NCBI GenBank assembly: GCA_020091685.1
Contig: CM034603.1
Coordinates: 4,047,848 to 4,111,847, forward strand
Source: Lutjanus erythropterus
Lineage: Eukaryota; Chordata; Actinopteri; Lutjaniformes; Lutjanidae
Reading direction: 5' to 3'
Length of the DNA: 64,000 bases
In this document: in pieces, positions 47,101 through 60,925 of the stretch
Numbering within the stretch: the first letter of the stretch is position 1
Layout of the letters: the number at the start of each line of letters is the position of its first letter
Notes under the pieces: model-generated
Databases searched by the model: none
What the model was told of the DNA's origin: nothing
What the model saw: the letters and a program-made list of their open reading frames with translations, nothing else
Position numbers and translations under genes: made by a program

Positions 47101-50100
47101 AGTTATGCACTTACATTATGACAAATGTTTCCAACAATCTTCAAACCCAGAGACATCTGTAATTTATTTAATATAACAGTGCGTTTCCTACTCGCCACTT
47201 GTTGCTTAAACTTCCAGGAAAACATGGGATAAGTCGGATACATCAGAGAGCAAAGAGGAAGTTGGCAAACATGACTAAATATAATGTGAATGAAAGTTAA
47301 TACATTACCTCTTCCATGGACGTGATTCCTGTCTGAGTCATGCCAGATAGATTTTCATCAGCTATGGATGTTGTTTAACAATGAAGACAACAACTCCCAT
47401 GATCCCGTGCTACTTCAGATGTCATCAAACTACGTCTTTTGTTATTGTTGTGTTGTTAGAGACCCCAGTGGCAGGACATATTGTACATATTGTGTGTTAA
47501 AGTTCATCTAAATGTACTGTTAATATGTGAGAATTGATGTTTGTTTTTTTGGCTCTGGTAATTTAATTTCTCTTCTCAAGTTTTGCTGGACCACATAGTA
47601 ATCTCAGCATAATAGTCCTGCACATCCAAAAACATGCAGGGCTGGTGCTGGACCAATAGAAGACAGCAGTGAAAATATATATATAAAAAGCTCCACACAC
47701 TGCGGCTCCCTTAAGTGCAATTTACTGCCACATCCATAAGTGACATGCTGAGCTTCTGCTCTTCTTCAGGCTTGAAGTCTGAGGTGCGCAGCCTGTCGCC
47801 TGCAGCTCACTGTGGCTGCTCCTGACTCTGCAATATTTCAAACTGATCCGCTGTCAACAACTGCCAAATTTGATCTCTGTCTTGGTTTGGGACTGAGTTT
47901 TGATGAGTGATATCAGTTCATCTGAGTTTTGCCAGTTAAATGCTTGTCATGTAAGCTGCAGTAGGAAATGGTTAGGAAATGCTGTCTTAAGTTAGCAGTG
48001 ACTGAATACAGTATTTTTCCAGAGCCTGATCGATATTGGAATTTCAGACTGATGCAGTACCAGTTTTGTGAGGAAAATGCATACCCATTAGTGATATTTG
48101 GCTAGCATAGTCAATTTTAGACCTATTCCATGTGGATTTTGCAGCAATTTGACTTACAACAAATAACTGTTGAATGATATTTACATTAAATATACTCCTT
48201 AGCATGTTAGATAATTTATCATTATATTGTCGGACAATTTTAAAAATGAGCAGGCTGTAAATCAAGGAAGCAGCTCACGTCGTCATAAATGTTTTCTCAT
48301 TATTGTAAATCTAAATCACCTCAGGGATTGTTTTGTGCATTAATGTGTTCTGTGAAAGTAAAAGTTGACATATTGACAAAACTTGTATGCAGTATATAAT
48401 CAGTGGCAGTTCTAGTCTAATATTACTGAGGCCAGACTGGGCCAGTTGTTTTGTCAGAGGGCACATTCAACATGGGAAGTAATAGTAGACAAAGTAATAG
48501 TGCACAAAAAGCCCCAACATAAAATACCAATATTTATTCATATTATGGATGCCCCTTTTATAAGTAGCTTAGTTAGCTATTCAGAGCTCTGTTGCAGACA
48601 ACTATCACTGAATAACTTTGATACTAAAGAAAACTTAAAAACCACAATGATTCTCTGGCAAATTAAGAGTTATAAAAGTTTGTTTTATCTCTGTTTTGTA
48701 TGTGCATTTATGGACACTGCATCACTCTGTAGCAGGTTAAAAAGAAAGTTTGTCCATAAAACTGGAAGTCTTTACTTTTAGGACAAAGTGTTTTAAAATA
48801 TACTGCTTATACTATTTATATATTAACATATTTAGCAGAACCACAACTGGAATTTTTTACAGTAACAATATTTGTAAAGTTGCAACATTTAATAAATTGA
48901 TCATTTATCCACTATTTGGATAATCAATTAATCATTTTGAGTCTTTTTTAAAATAAAAATGTCCATATTTTGTCATATGCAGCTTCTCAAATGTGAATGT
49001 TTTCTGTTTTTTTAGACTGTGACAGGAAACTGACAAAATGTTTTATTATTATTGTAGACTCTTGGATGGGAGTATCACTGGGTTATATCTGTGATAGGCT
49101 GAAATGGAAGTCGATAATGTTGTCGACTGATATATTGTTTGGACTCAGATGTCCCCACAGACACCCAGTTTATAATGCAAACATATACTGTTGCAATACT
49201 TGGGCAGTTCACCCAAAATTTAAATTCATTATCTGCTCACCCTCATTCCAACTGAGGGTCAGGTTTGTTTCGTTAGTCTGCAATGTTTCACAGGAAAACA
49301 GACTTGCAGAATCTCACCAGCAGTGTAAGTGAATGGTGACCAGTGTTCAAACCTAACAAAACAACAGAATAAAAACATAAAATGCCTGAATTTTCACTGT
49401 AGATCTTCAGCTTAGAGCCACATTTGTGTGTACATGCACACTGTCTGAACTGTGTGTGTGTGTTGTGATGGTGTGCAAGCGTATTTGGGACTTTAGTGAC
49501 CATCGTTTGGGAGATTCTGTAACACTTTCCCTGTGAAGCTCAGCAGTTTTTTGCAGACTAACAAAATAAACCAAACCCTCAATCGAGATGTGGGTGAGTA
49601 GATAATGACTGAGTTTTCATTTCTGGGTAAACTATCCCTTTAAATTACTGGCTATTCTGCTTTAGTAGCTCCAAAGTCAACTAATCAGTGGCACAAATCT
49701 ATCTGGTGATATAAAATCTTTTTTGTGTCTTTGTGTGCGTTTAGATTCTGATAGGAGAAGCCATTCTGTACTGCTATCTGTCCAGGAAGTCCTCAGCCAC
49801 TCAGACGGAGGCTAACATCAACGCTGCAGGCTGTAATTTCAACTCCTACATCCGCAGGGCTGTACGCTTCATAGGTGGGAGGACACATGCATTATACCCA
49901 CATGTGATTATATGCATGTTTGTACTGAGTGAAACAAAGCACAGAAACAAATGAACCAACAGCTTTAACAGTAACATCACTGTAAAAAATGTACTGTCAG
50001 ATTATTGGTGGATACAGAATAAAAACACAATAAAATACAAATTTAAAAGACAAAGTTAGTAAATGTGTTGTTTTCCACAGGCGTCCATATCTTTGGCCTG

Positions 50101-53100
50101 TGTGTGACAGCACTGATCACTGATATCCTCCAGCTGTCCACTGGTCAACACACCCCCTACTGGTTGGACGTGTGTAAACCCAACCTGACCCACATCAACA
50201 TGTCCACCTGCGACGAAGCTTTTATTCTGGAGGATATCTGCTCGGGACAGGATGTCGGGCTCATCAATGCTGGGAGGTAAAGCTGGGTTACACCGAACGA
50301 GTGTGGGAGAGTGTGGGAGTGAAGCAGTGAGTGTATCAGAGGATGTGTGTGGGTGTTTGTAAGAGTGTGTTTATGGAGTCATTTTTAATGTTTTGTTTTA
50401 GCACCGATACACACATACACACTCACACATGCACAGGCTATAATCATCCTGTAGCTCGCAGTCCTAGTCTACTTCTCTGCTGTTGTTATGGTTACAACTC
50501 TGCACACAGGACGAGTACCGAAACTAGAAAATATGAGTCAAATAGTAACACACTGTGCATCATGCACCACCAAGGTCATGTGCTACAACCTGGATTGGTA
50601 ACAACATGGCTGTTCAGCTACATGAAAATAACAAACAAAATATTTTACATGTTCTGTATGTGAGATTCTGAACATTAATATAGCAGCAAACAACTATTTG
50701 GTAGGGAAAGACATAGTGAAGTAATGACTTTGAGGAGAGCGATATAACAGCTGTTTATTTTCACCTGCAACTCACTGAATTAAAGGTTTATTTCAACAAA
50801 CCAGAGCTGGTGATTGTTGGAACAGTGGAAAGACGAACCAAGATGGTTTTGCTGAGTGTTATTTTGTTTTTGTTGATTGTGAATGAAGTGTGTTTTAAAA
50901 TGATCTGCAAGGTAAAATGACTGTTTTTGTCAATGGAGTCTGGTGGCTTTGGCAAGAGCAATAAAATGGCTGTTTCTGGTTAAACAAAAAGGTCTGTCTG
51001 TGCAGGGATGCTTTCCATTATGCTGTCAGACACTTACAAAAACAATGTTAACCTGTCAGTGGCAAAACAAACACTTTAAGTGGACGTACTGTGAAGGGCG
51101 CAGTTACCTCTGCAATTGCAGCCCGATTTGCATCTGCCAGCTGAGGTGTCAAGCCAGAATACTTTCACATTTAATTTATTTTGACCAGTCAGAGTTGATG
51201 ATTGTTGGGACAGTGGAAGGATGAAAAAAATGTGGTTTTGATGAGCTTTATTTTAAGTTTGAAGTGTGTTTTATAAAGATCTGTGAGGTTTAAAAAAATT
51301 ACTGTATTTGTCAATGGAGTCTGGCAGGTCGACACACTTTCTTTTGGCCTGAGATGCTGGTGCTGTAGTGTGATATCCAGTGGCAGTGAATGTCACATAT
51401 ACAACCTTTAAGGGTTTTTTTTAGGACATGTTCATACCTTACTTAAAGCACCAACTGGTGTTTTAACATATTTCAGCTGATCGCAGCCGGCTTTATTCCC
51501 AAAACATCCCAAAACTGAAAGTATCTCCTAACTGGCCAAATTAGGAGAAAACTCTTAAAAATAATACTTGGTAATACTAACTTGGTTGAAGTATTGTATT
51601 GTTTTGTTAACTTTTATGTAGTATAAATAGCAGTAGAAAACAATCTGACACAGAAAAATAAACAGACCAGATGATTTCAAACAACTTCCAGGACAAACTG
51701 TGTCCACTGCTGTGACATTGTTGCACCTTTGTCACTGTTGGACTTATGCTGGGAAGTGTGATGATATTTGTTTTATCAACTTGTAGCTTTATATAGTACT
51801 GTACTCTATTGATGCAGCACAATAATTGGCCCAATACAGCCTAGTTCGTGCACAGATTAATGTAAGTTGGCAACTGAAGTTCAGGTGGTGCTGTAGAGCA
51901 GGTTGTACATGGTAGTTAGTTTGATCCCTGACTCATCCGGTCCACATTTTAAGTGCACTTGAGCAAGACAGACCCAAAATGCCTCCTTACGAGTGTGTAT
52001 TTAAGAAAAATATAGTCACCTTGAACAAAAGCATCTGCCAAATCAATGCAATGTGTTTTACTAAAGCCAGTTGTTATTTTCTTTTTTATTTTAGCCAGGT
52101 GTAAATAACAGACACTGCATGTTTCCCAGTGCCTGCATTTAGCAGGTAGCTGCTTTCTAATAGAGTACATGATACTCTACATGCATATATACTATTTTGT
52201 TTTACCTGTGTCACACTGATATCACTCATCATGTACTCTCTCAAGCAATGCTTGATGCATATGATGAACTGTTGGAAGGGGGGATAACTATTGGTGTCTC
52301 CCAGTTCCATTGCAAGTTTAAAGCTGAGGGCTGCTCTCAATATGCAGCTCTCACTATACTGTATAAATGCCACTTGAACTCTGGAGGCCACAGTTTTCCT
52401 GCCCACTCCATCATCAGCTACAGAGGGAGCTTATTTGACCATGGCTTCTCACCACAAGCATACACTCAGAATGCAGGAGGCTTGTTTCATGTGCTTCGTT
52501 TTAGCAAAACATATTGTTTACTCAGCAGACTTTATAAAGACTAAAGCTAAACCACATGAAACCTTCACTGAGCACCATTTCAAGTTCAGCCTTCTGTCGT
52601 TGTAGCAAGTGAGTACTACTCAACTGAGCCACTCCAGTATGTTTATTGTGTTTAATGTTAATTAATGCAGGTTACTGATGAGAGGCAGGTCAGATCCTCT
52701 ATCCATTCATCCATTATCTGTCCCCACATTGGACTACAGGTCTGTCAAAAGGTTTAAACATAAAGACAGACAGCTGTTCCTGCTCATATTTACACTCAGG
52801 GGCAGTTTAAGGTCTCCTGTTCATCTCACCTGCATGTCTTTGGACGGTGGGAAAATAACAACATACAGAAGAAACACACACAGGTCATCTACTTATAGTG
52901 ATAGATCAGACATGTGCATGTGATCATTTTGCCTAAAGCTCAAAGGGTGACTCCATCTAAGATAAGATAAACTATTGATCCCACAACAGGAAATGTACAC
53001 ATTATATTACATTACATACAGCAGCTCAAAAAAGTACAGGTACAAAAGACCAAGTACAAAATAGAATGAAAATATAAAAGAATAAGAATATAAAAAATAT

Positions 53101-56100
53101 AGACTATAGATCAGAAAAAACTATACACACAGACTATACACACTATATACATCTTTCACTTATTAATATGTGGGGAAAAATAGCTTTATCAACAGATGGA
53201 TAATTGTGCAAGACAAAAGCACACACATAAGTATATAAATGGTGTGTAACATTGTATTAAGAGAAAAAAATGTAAATAATATTGCCTTGTGAATAGATGA
53301 CTGCACAGAGACACAAATTTGGAAGCAGCAAAGATTCACAGGATGATTCACAGTATGAAGATATTATCGCACAGAAGATGATTTAACTGTGAAAAAGTAA
53401 ATAAACAGTATATTGCGCAAGATAATTGCAAGATATAATAAAGATATAACATGTAGTACATAGTATGCATATGTAGTGTGTAGCAATAGACTAATAGAAT
53501 ATGTATAAACATTAGTAAATGTGTTATACATCCCTGTGTTCTTTTCTGGATTCTTCTGGAAACACCCACTCAGTTGTTTGATAAAAGCAGTGATATAGGT
53601 TACTGCCTGATGCCCTTCTCTCTCCTCCCTGAAACGTAGCGACGCCTGCGAGGTAGTTCAGGCAGTCAACTCGAGCTGCACCGCAATCACATGTACATGT
53701 CTCACTCCCTGTAGTACATACCAAACGCACCCTTCCAATGTGGCGCTCTATTTAAACTGCTAAAGCCTCCCATCTCTCCCTCTGCCTGTCAATGAATGAA
53801 TGAACTACCTGCTCATTCAGCTCCACCACCTCCCCCCAACATATTTATGTGTGGATTTGAATACATAATAAACACTACAGGGAAACTGCAGACTGATATG
53901 AAAACATCCAGAAAACCTACAGTTCAGGCAAAACTTGAACGCCCTGCCTAGGGCTCAACAATAAGGCACTTGCCCCAGGGCAAGTAAAATGCCATGTCAG
54001 GCAAGTATATCTGTCAAAAAAGAATTGAACTTTTAATCTATTTTGATAATTATTTAATCATTAAAGTATTTTTTCATGCAAAAATGATAGAAAATATACC
54101 TTTCCTCTCATGAACAGCAATCTGCTTAAGGGCTGAAAAAATGGGACACATCTAAAGACATCTCCTTGTTTGAAAAATTAGCAAGCGCATTTCTCACTAT
54201 TTTTGGTGTTTCATAAACTTTGTAGCCCTAGATTATACATGAAAATTAACTTCAGTCATTGTTGTTATTTATTAACTGTAAATAAAACTTTAAAATTTGC
54301 ACAGGGGCAAGTAAAAAATTTGACAAGTAGATATCTGAACCTACTTGCCCGACTGAGAAAAAAAACATTATCATTGAATCCTGCCTCGACCTATCAAGAG
54401 CCAGTGTTTGGTTTGTCTGTTCTGGGCTACTGTAGAAATATGGCAGCCTCTGCTCTCTCTGCAGCCCAAGGTAAAGGCTTATTTTCAGGTGATTATACAC
54501 TAATGAAAACATACTTATAAACGTTATACTTCATTTCTGGTACATTCTGCCATTCGATCCCTGTAAATCTTTAAAGAGCTTTCATGCCGCTGTATTTATT
54601 ACCTTGTAATAAAAGGGTTCAGTGGAGTAAGTGGCTGGCTGGCTCTCACATACTTGTAAAAGTCCATCTAGTATCCATCTGTATAGATTTACTGAGATAT
54701 GATGGTGTGAAAACATCTTGGGCTGCTCATGACCAAAGATATAGTCTTAAAATATCCTGACAAACCAGGAAGTGATGAATGCTCCAGCTGTGCATGCAGT
54801 TTAGTCAGTGCTTGTGACAAAACATTGTGAAGGAATATTTAGTTTATTACCCACACAATACCTCACAATCCCCTCAATCACAGTACCTTTTTTTTTTTTT
54901 TTGCACTTGTGCATGCTGGCTAATTTTGAGGCGTCAGATGACCTACTTGCACTAAGGTGTTTGTGCCACAGCTGAGTTTGTTCATGTAGGGATCAAGAGA
55001 CACAGAGCAATTTTGTCTCCCATTGTTGCTTGTTTTACCGCCCACTAAATTATGTCTTATCATAAAGTGGACAGACTGAGCTGTTTTCAAAGCATTAGAT
55101 GGCACAGAAACACTCTAAAATCTCAGAAATGTGGCATTTTACCAAAACGCTGCACAATTGTGCACAGCCCAAACAGAGTGGATGCTTCAATTAAACCCTC
55201 TGACACAGCAGCAGGCTTGAGCAAAAAAAAAAAAAAAAAGGCACAGAATGTTCTGTGCTCCTCTACAAACCAGACTGGTGAGCTGCTCCACACAGATTCT
55301 TAGTTTGTACAAGGAAATTATCTGGAGTATAGCAGGCGTCCTCCTGAGCTCTTCAAAAATCTCAGGATATTTTTTTATTAAATCTGAAAACAACATGTCC
55401 TCTGCATATTTAAAACTGCATTTCTATTATGCAAACAGTATTACTTATGCAAATCTGTAAACAGATTAAATAGTTGTTTGTTTTCTCCAAATATTTGCAG
55501 GCTGCAGTTGTGACATTGTAGTGCATATTTTATGATATATGATTGACTGATGTAACCTGTTTAATGATTTTAGTGAACAAAACGTGAGCATCAGAGATAA
55601 CTGAGAAAGATTTTACTGCAAGCAGCGTCTCCTGCAAGGTCAAAGTTTTTTTCATTTATGTGTCACACTGTGACACAGGGTTGCACAACAAAATGCAAGT
55701 TGTTGTCCCTTTGTGCTGTACAAGAAAAACTTTTTTTTATGGTGGAGTGCAGAAGATGAGTTGAGAAGTCTCACATACGGCTGGATGATATGGACAAAAG
55801 TAAATATTATAATATTTTTTTAACAGATACCTTGATATCGATATTTGCTGATATTGTGACAATATTGTGGGGATGATTTCACAAAATATGTACACAATGA
55901 GTTATGATACATAACCATCAGTAGTAGGCTTGGGTGGTATCCATTTTTTATACCTTCCTACCTTCCTGACATTTCATCAGGGTGTACATGTATATGATGG
56001 TATTTGTGTGAAAAAACAAGTTGTTGATAGAAGTCATCATTACATATATGACGTTGTTTATCTTATAATACTGTGTGTCTAATATACAATTAACCTTCTT

Positions 56101-58895
56101 AGATGAGTCTTGCTGGGTTTACATATGTATGACACAGAATAATGAGTACATAAGATATAATTCCATATTATTCCATTTATTCTTGCTGAAAGACCTGGTG
56201 ACACTTCCTGCAGATACCAATGCATCAGTTGGCTGAACAGAGATGATTTATAGATCTATCATGTGGCTAATAAACTGCTTTCATAGTGGGAAGAAGTCAT
56301 ATCTAATTAAAGTTATATGTGCCAATATCTTCATGATTACATTATCTAGTTATATTTATTTGATTAGCAAGGAGACAGAGGCTATAGAGCAGAAATGATC
56401 AACCAATTAACAACTCATGTGTTTCAGATAACTTTATTCACAATGACAGTTTTGAAAATCATACCTTCAGGATTTCTAAATACCCTGGTATACCATAATA
56501 CCTTGATACTGTCCAAGCCTAATCAATAGTGTGGATATAATGACTCGGTGGTTAAAGGCAAAAAATAGAACAGCTAGAACAGTCCGGTAAGTTCAGAAAA
56601 CTACATCAGTTTTCTGTAACACAGTCCTCATAACCAGGAACAGGTAACACATGACATACCATGATACAACAACATCCAAAATCTAAGACGATGTCTCAGG
56701 GCTCAACAGTGAGGTTTGCCCACTTGCCCAGGGAAAATAAAATATCATGTCAGGCAAGTAAATCTGACAACTCACTTGCCTGACGAGGAAAGTTGTAAAA
56801 AAAAAAAAAAAAAAAAAGAATTAAATAATTAAACTGTTTTGATAATCGATTAATCATTGAAGTAATTTTTCATGCCGAAAATATGGAGAATTCCCACTTT
56901 TGTTTCTTTATTATCATATTAAACTGAATATATTTATAGACATCACCTTGGACTTTAAAAAACTGTGATGGAAATTTTGAGGCCTCAGTATATGGGGTGA
57001 ACGCTTCACCCGCTGAGCTACCCGACCACACAGCCCCAGATTTAATACAACAATTAACTTGGCAAGTTATAATCTGTGACATTTTCCTAAAAAAAACAAT
57101 GTATAGACTCATATTACATACAACCTTTCATTTGTCAATTATGATCACTAGAAGTGTTCGCTTGCAGACATAACCCTTAAATGTGCCGGCGTTTTCCCTG
57201 AAGTATTACTGCGGCTGTAAGAAGGCAATTTGCAGCACAGATTTCCATGAATATCGATCCCTGCTCCCACTCACACATGACTCCATGTAGGAAATGACCC
57301 TGAACGTTTCAGGGATAGACTTCATGTGTGAAAGGGGCTCAAGAGAAGAACAGTTTCTCCTCGACTCACCTCTTTGTAGAAGAGTTGTTGTTGACGAGAT
57401 GTTGAGGAGAAGCTGAAAACTTAAATAGAAACACCACCACATGGAGGAGGTTTTCACCGCACCTCCCTTTGCAAAAGTGCGAGGGGTGTCAGGCGAGCAA
57501 GTGAACTCTGCTCCGGTACACCAAGAATGTTTTCGTGATGCAAACTTCTTTTTTTGGCCAAGTGGCACGTCTCCCCGAAACACTGTGCAGTGTTATGCAA
57601 CAGCCTGTGAGGTTACATTTGTTTCCTTTTTGTCGACATGTTGGGGATAACAGCCAATACATCGGTGCTGATTTTCAACAAAGCTCTTGCGCCATTTTTT
57701 TTTTTGCACCAATAAACATGCATTTAAAGATGCACACAGACCTGCGTTCATTAAATATCATCAGCGCCAGGGCTGCAACTAACTGTCTCAATTAATTAAA
57801 CATTGATGTTATACGTCAGGAGCAAACAAACCAGAAAATATTCACAATTGTGAAGCTGAAATTAGAGGATTTTGAATAATTTTCTTAAAAAATTACTTAA
57901 AGCAATTAATTGATTATCAAAATAGTTGCAGATTAATTTAATAATTGATCAGCCAATTAATCATTGCAGCTCCTGTCACTACTATAACTTACATTTTGCA
58001 AACGCAAAGTCAAAACACAAACACAAAACTGCTGATTTGGCTCACTTATCAACACAGTCAGCAGTTGGAGCTGCAGCAGTGGTTGTGGCACACGGCTCAT
58101 GGAGGCATTAAAGTACTTTAAAACACAGGGTCAAAAATTACATTCCCTCTTGTAGTCATAACTCAGTCAAATCAGAATGTGATATGATAAATATATATAT
58201 TTTACATTCCCTGTGACTGACATTTTCTGAGCATGTCATTATCTCCCATGTCCATCGTGACTTAACACCCATTAACTTGGTGTTATCCTAGATTCAGATC
58301 TAAGCTTACAGTCCCACATTAACATGGTGATGAAAACATCTTTTTTCCACTATAGAAACATAGCTGAAGTACGGACATTTATAAATCAAAAAGATGTCGA
58401 AAAAGTGATTCATGCCTTTATTTCTATCTCAGTTACTGTAACATACTTTTTTACAGGAAATATACCAGACTTCAGCTCATCCAAAACTCTGACTACCTTT
58501 CTTCATACTTCTTTTAAATGTTGCATTTTCCTTTATGTTCCTTTTTAGGTCATGCATTCTATGCATTCCATTATTCCTAATTTTTTAAATCTTACTTTTA
58601 CTAGTATTATCAAGTGGGTTTTATCCATGTGAAGATACATTCTATATATTCTATTCTGTTCTTATCTTATTTTTACATGTGGGTTTTATTTTTCATCTTA
58701 TTTTACATTAATTATGGTATTATATTCTTGTTGTTATGTCTCCTTGGTTGTATATACATATATATATATTCATTAGCAGAATATACTTTTGTAATACTTG
58801 AGCTAAAAAATAACTAAACACAAATTAGAGATGCTGAGTTGTTGACCTCACTGTGTCCTTTATATGCTGCATTTATTAAACACCTGCTAGGGCAG

Positions 58896-58958
<63 letters not shown>

Positions 58959-60865
58959 AAGTTTCTTTGAAAGTCACTTCCTTGTTGCAGATGAATATTC
59001 AGTATTGTCCTCAGCTGTCTGAACATGATAATTAGCTGAGAGAACACTCTGTCTTTCTGTCTTCATAGAAAGTCTTTCCCGTCCCAGCATGCAACTCTGG
59101 CTGCCTTTGCTGCTGTCTACATCTCAGTAAGTGGTTACTGGGCACACTCATATATGGAATGAGACTTGTAGCTGAAGATGTCACCTAAAATCTTGCCACA
59201 GAAACAAAAGTTGGTGGCACTTATTACCAGTTTTGGTCAGAGGTCATTTGCAAATAGTGAAATATTGAAATAAATCTTATGTAATCACAGGTGTGAATTG
59301 AATATGGTATTACTTATCTTAGTAGACTATCACAAGTGTAAGATTATCTGATTTCATATGAATACATAATGATATACTCATGTGAACTTGTGTGTGTTCA
59401 GATGTACTTCAACACAGTGCTGACCGACTCGGCCAAGCTGCTGAAGCCTCTCCTGGTCTTCTCCTTCGTCATGCTGGCCATCCTGGCCGGGTTGACCAGG
59501 ATCATCCAGTTCAGGAACCATCCCGTCGACGTCTACTGTGGATGGGTGCTGGGAGCTGCCATCGCCGTTTATCTGGTAACACAGTCACTCAGCAACAAGG
59601 GTTTGATATTCTTAAACATTTTTCTTTGACATTTATTGTAATAAGTCTTACAAATACACCTTTCCACTCATGAACATGATTATGAGGCAGCGGGCCCCCG
59701 GGCAGAGACGTGTAATTGGCCTCCCACTCCTCCTACACACCAGGCTCAAACAAAACAATGTGATGTGGTTGAACCGCACAAAAATGACTTAGAGATGTTT
59801 GTAGTCATTTGTGGTGTCTCTTTATATTACTTTTGTGTCTCTTTGGAGTCTTTTGTGTCTCTTTGTTATCATTTTGCATCTCTGTGGTTGTTTTGCAGTT
59901 TTTTTGTGGTTATTTTGATTCTCTTTGTGGTTGTTTGTGTCTCTTTGTCATCATTTTGTGTTTTTAGTCTTTTTGCAGTAGTTTTGTAGTCATTTGTGAT
60001 GTATCTATAGTAGTTTTGTGTCTCTTTGTTGTCATTTTGTGTTTCTGTGGCAGTTTTGTGGTTGTTTTGATTCTCTTTGGATGTTTTGTTTCCATTTGTG
60101 GTCTTTTTATGTCTGTTTGTGGTTGTTTGTCTCTCTTTGTCATCATTTTGTATTTCTGGTAGTTTTGCAGTTGTTTGTGTCTGTTTGTGGTTGTTTTGTT
60201 TCTCTATGCAGCTGTTTTGTATCTCTTTGAAGTTGTTTATGTCTTCTTATTGTCATTTTGTGTCTGTGGTCATTTTGTTTATCTTTGTAGTCATTTTGTG
60301 TGTCTTTGCACTTATTTGTGGCGTCTCTTTATAGTAGTTTTGTGTGTCTTTGAAGTCATTTGTGTCTCCTTGATATCATTTTGTGTCTCTGGGGTTGTTT
60401 TGTTTCTTTTTGTATTGTCTATGTGTGATGGCAAGGTTGTGCAGGATTCACAGAAATTGGTTGAATTTGTGTTAATTGTTGGAATCACACCATCACGACA
60501 TCTTGGAGGGACTGACCCATGATCTCACCAGTTAAACCATATGCTGTGGTTGTTATGGTTACCTGTAGTGTAAATTTACCTCTAATGGATCACTTCAGCC
60601 AAGCTGATCCATCCATTTTTCTGCTACTGTTGTGGTAGGTCATTCTTGAAAGAGATAACAGGTTCCTGTGAGACATGTGAGACACATGTTGTGTACTATA
60701 CTGTCATTGTGGTCCAGTGCATTATTCAGTACAGTTTTATGGGCTGAAAGGAGAAATGCATCTTCAACTCTTGTATAGAAACTGGTAGATATTCGCTCAG
60801 TATATCTGATACCTCCCACACACCATCACCCTCCATCCCACACACACTCTGATAGACATGTCCAG

Positions 60866-60925
<60 letters not shown>

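Larger units (their letters stand above)
44500..49744 (+). other. plppr4: plppr4 intron 2 (5.2 kb)
   Basis: Bounded by GTAAGT and GCGTTTAG. Holds a repeat element with an internal minisatellite (44,590-45,905), a MITE-like segment at about 47,030-47,520 and the second copy of the 1.1-kb duplication just before exon 3. Confidence 0.75.
50277..59068 (+). other. plppr4: plppr4 intron 4 (8.8 kb)
   Basis: Bounded by GTAAAG and TTCATAG. Contains a SINE, retroelement-like repeats, MITEs, a LINE scrap and a CA microsatellite, listed separately. No further exon recognised. Confidence 0.75.

Noticed and set aside
52197-52544. 115-codon plus-strand frame
   Set aside because: No family resemblance, lies in intron 4 next to a SINE, and an antisense frame is also open; probably chance.
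56980-57030. tRNA gene on the minus strand
   Set aside because: Only an A-box-like half; no anticodon arm, B-box or acceptor pairing.
59765-60522. Hydrophobic frames on the plus strand in plppr4 intron 6
   Set aside because: Same minisatellite unit in the other orientation; not exons.
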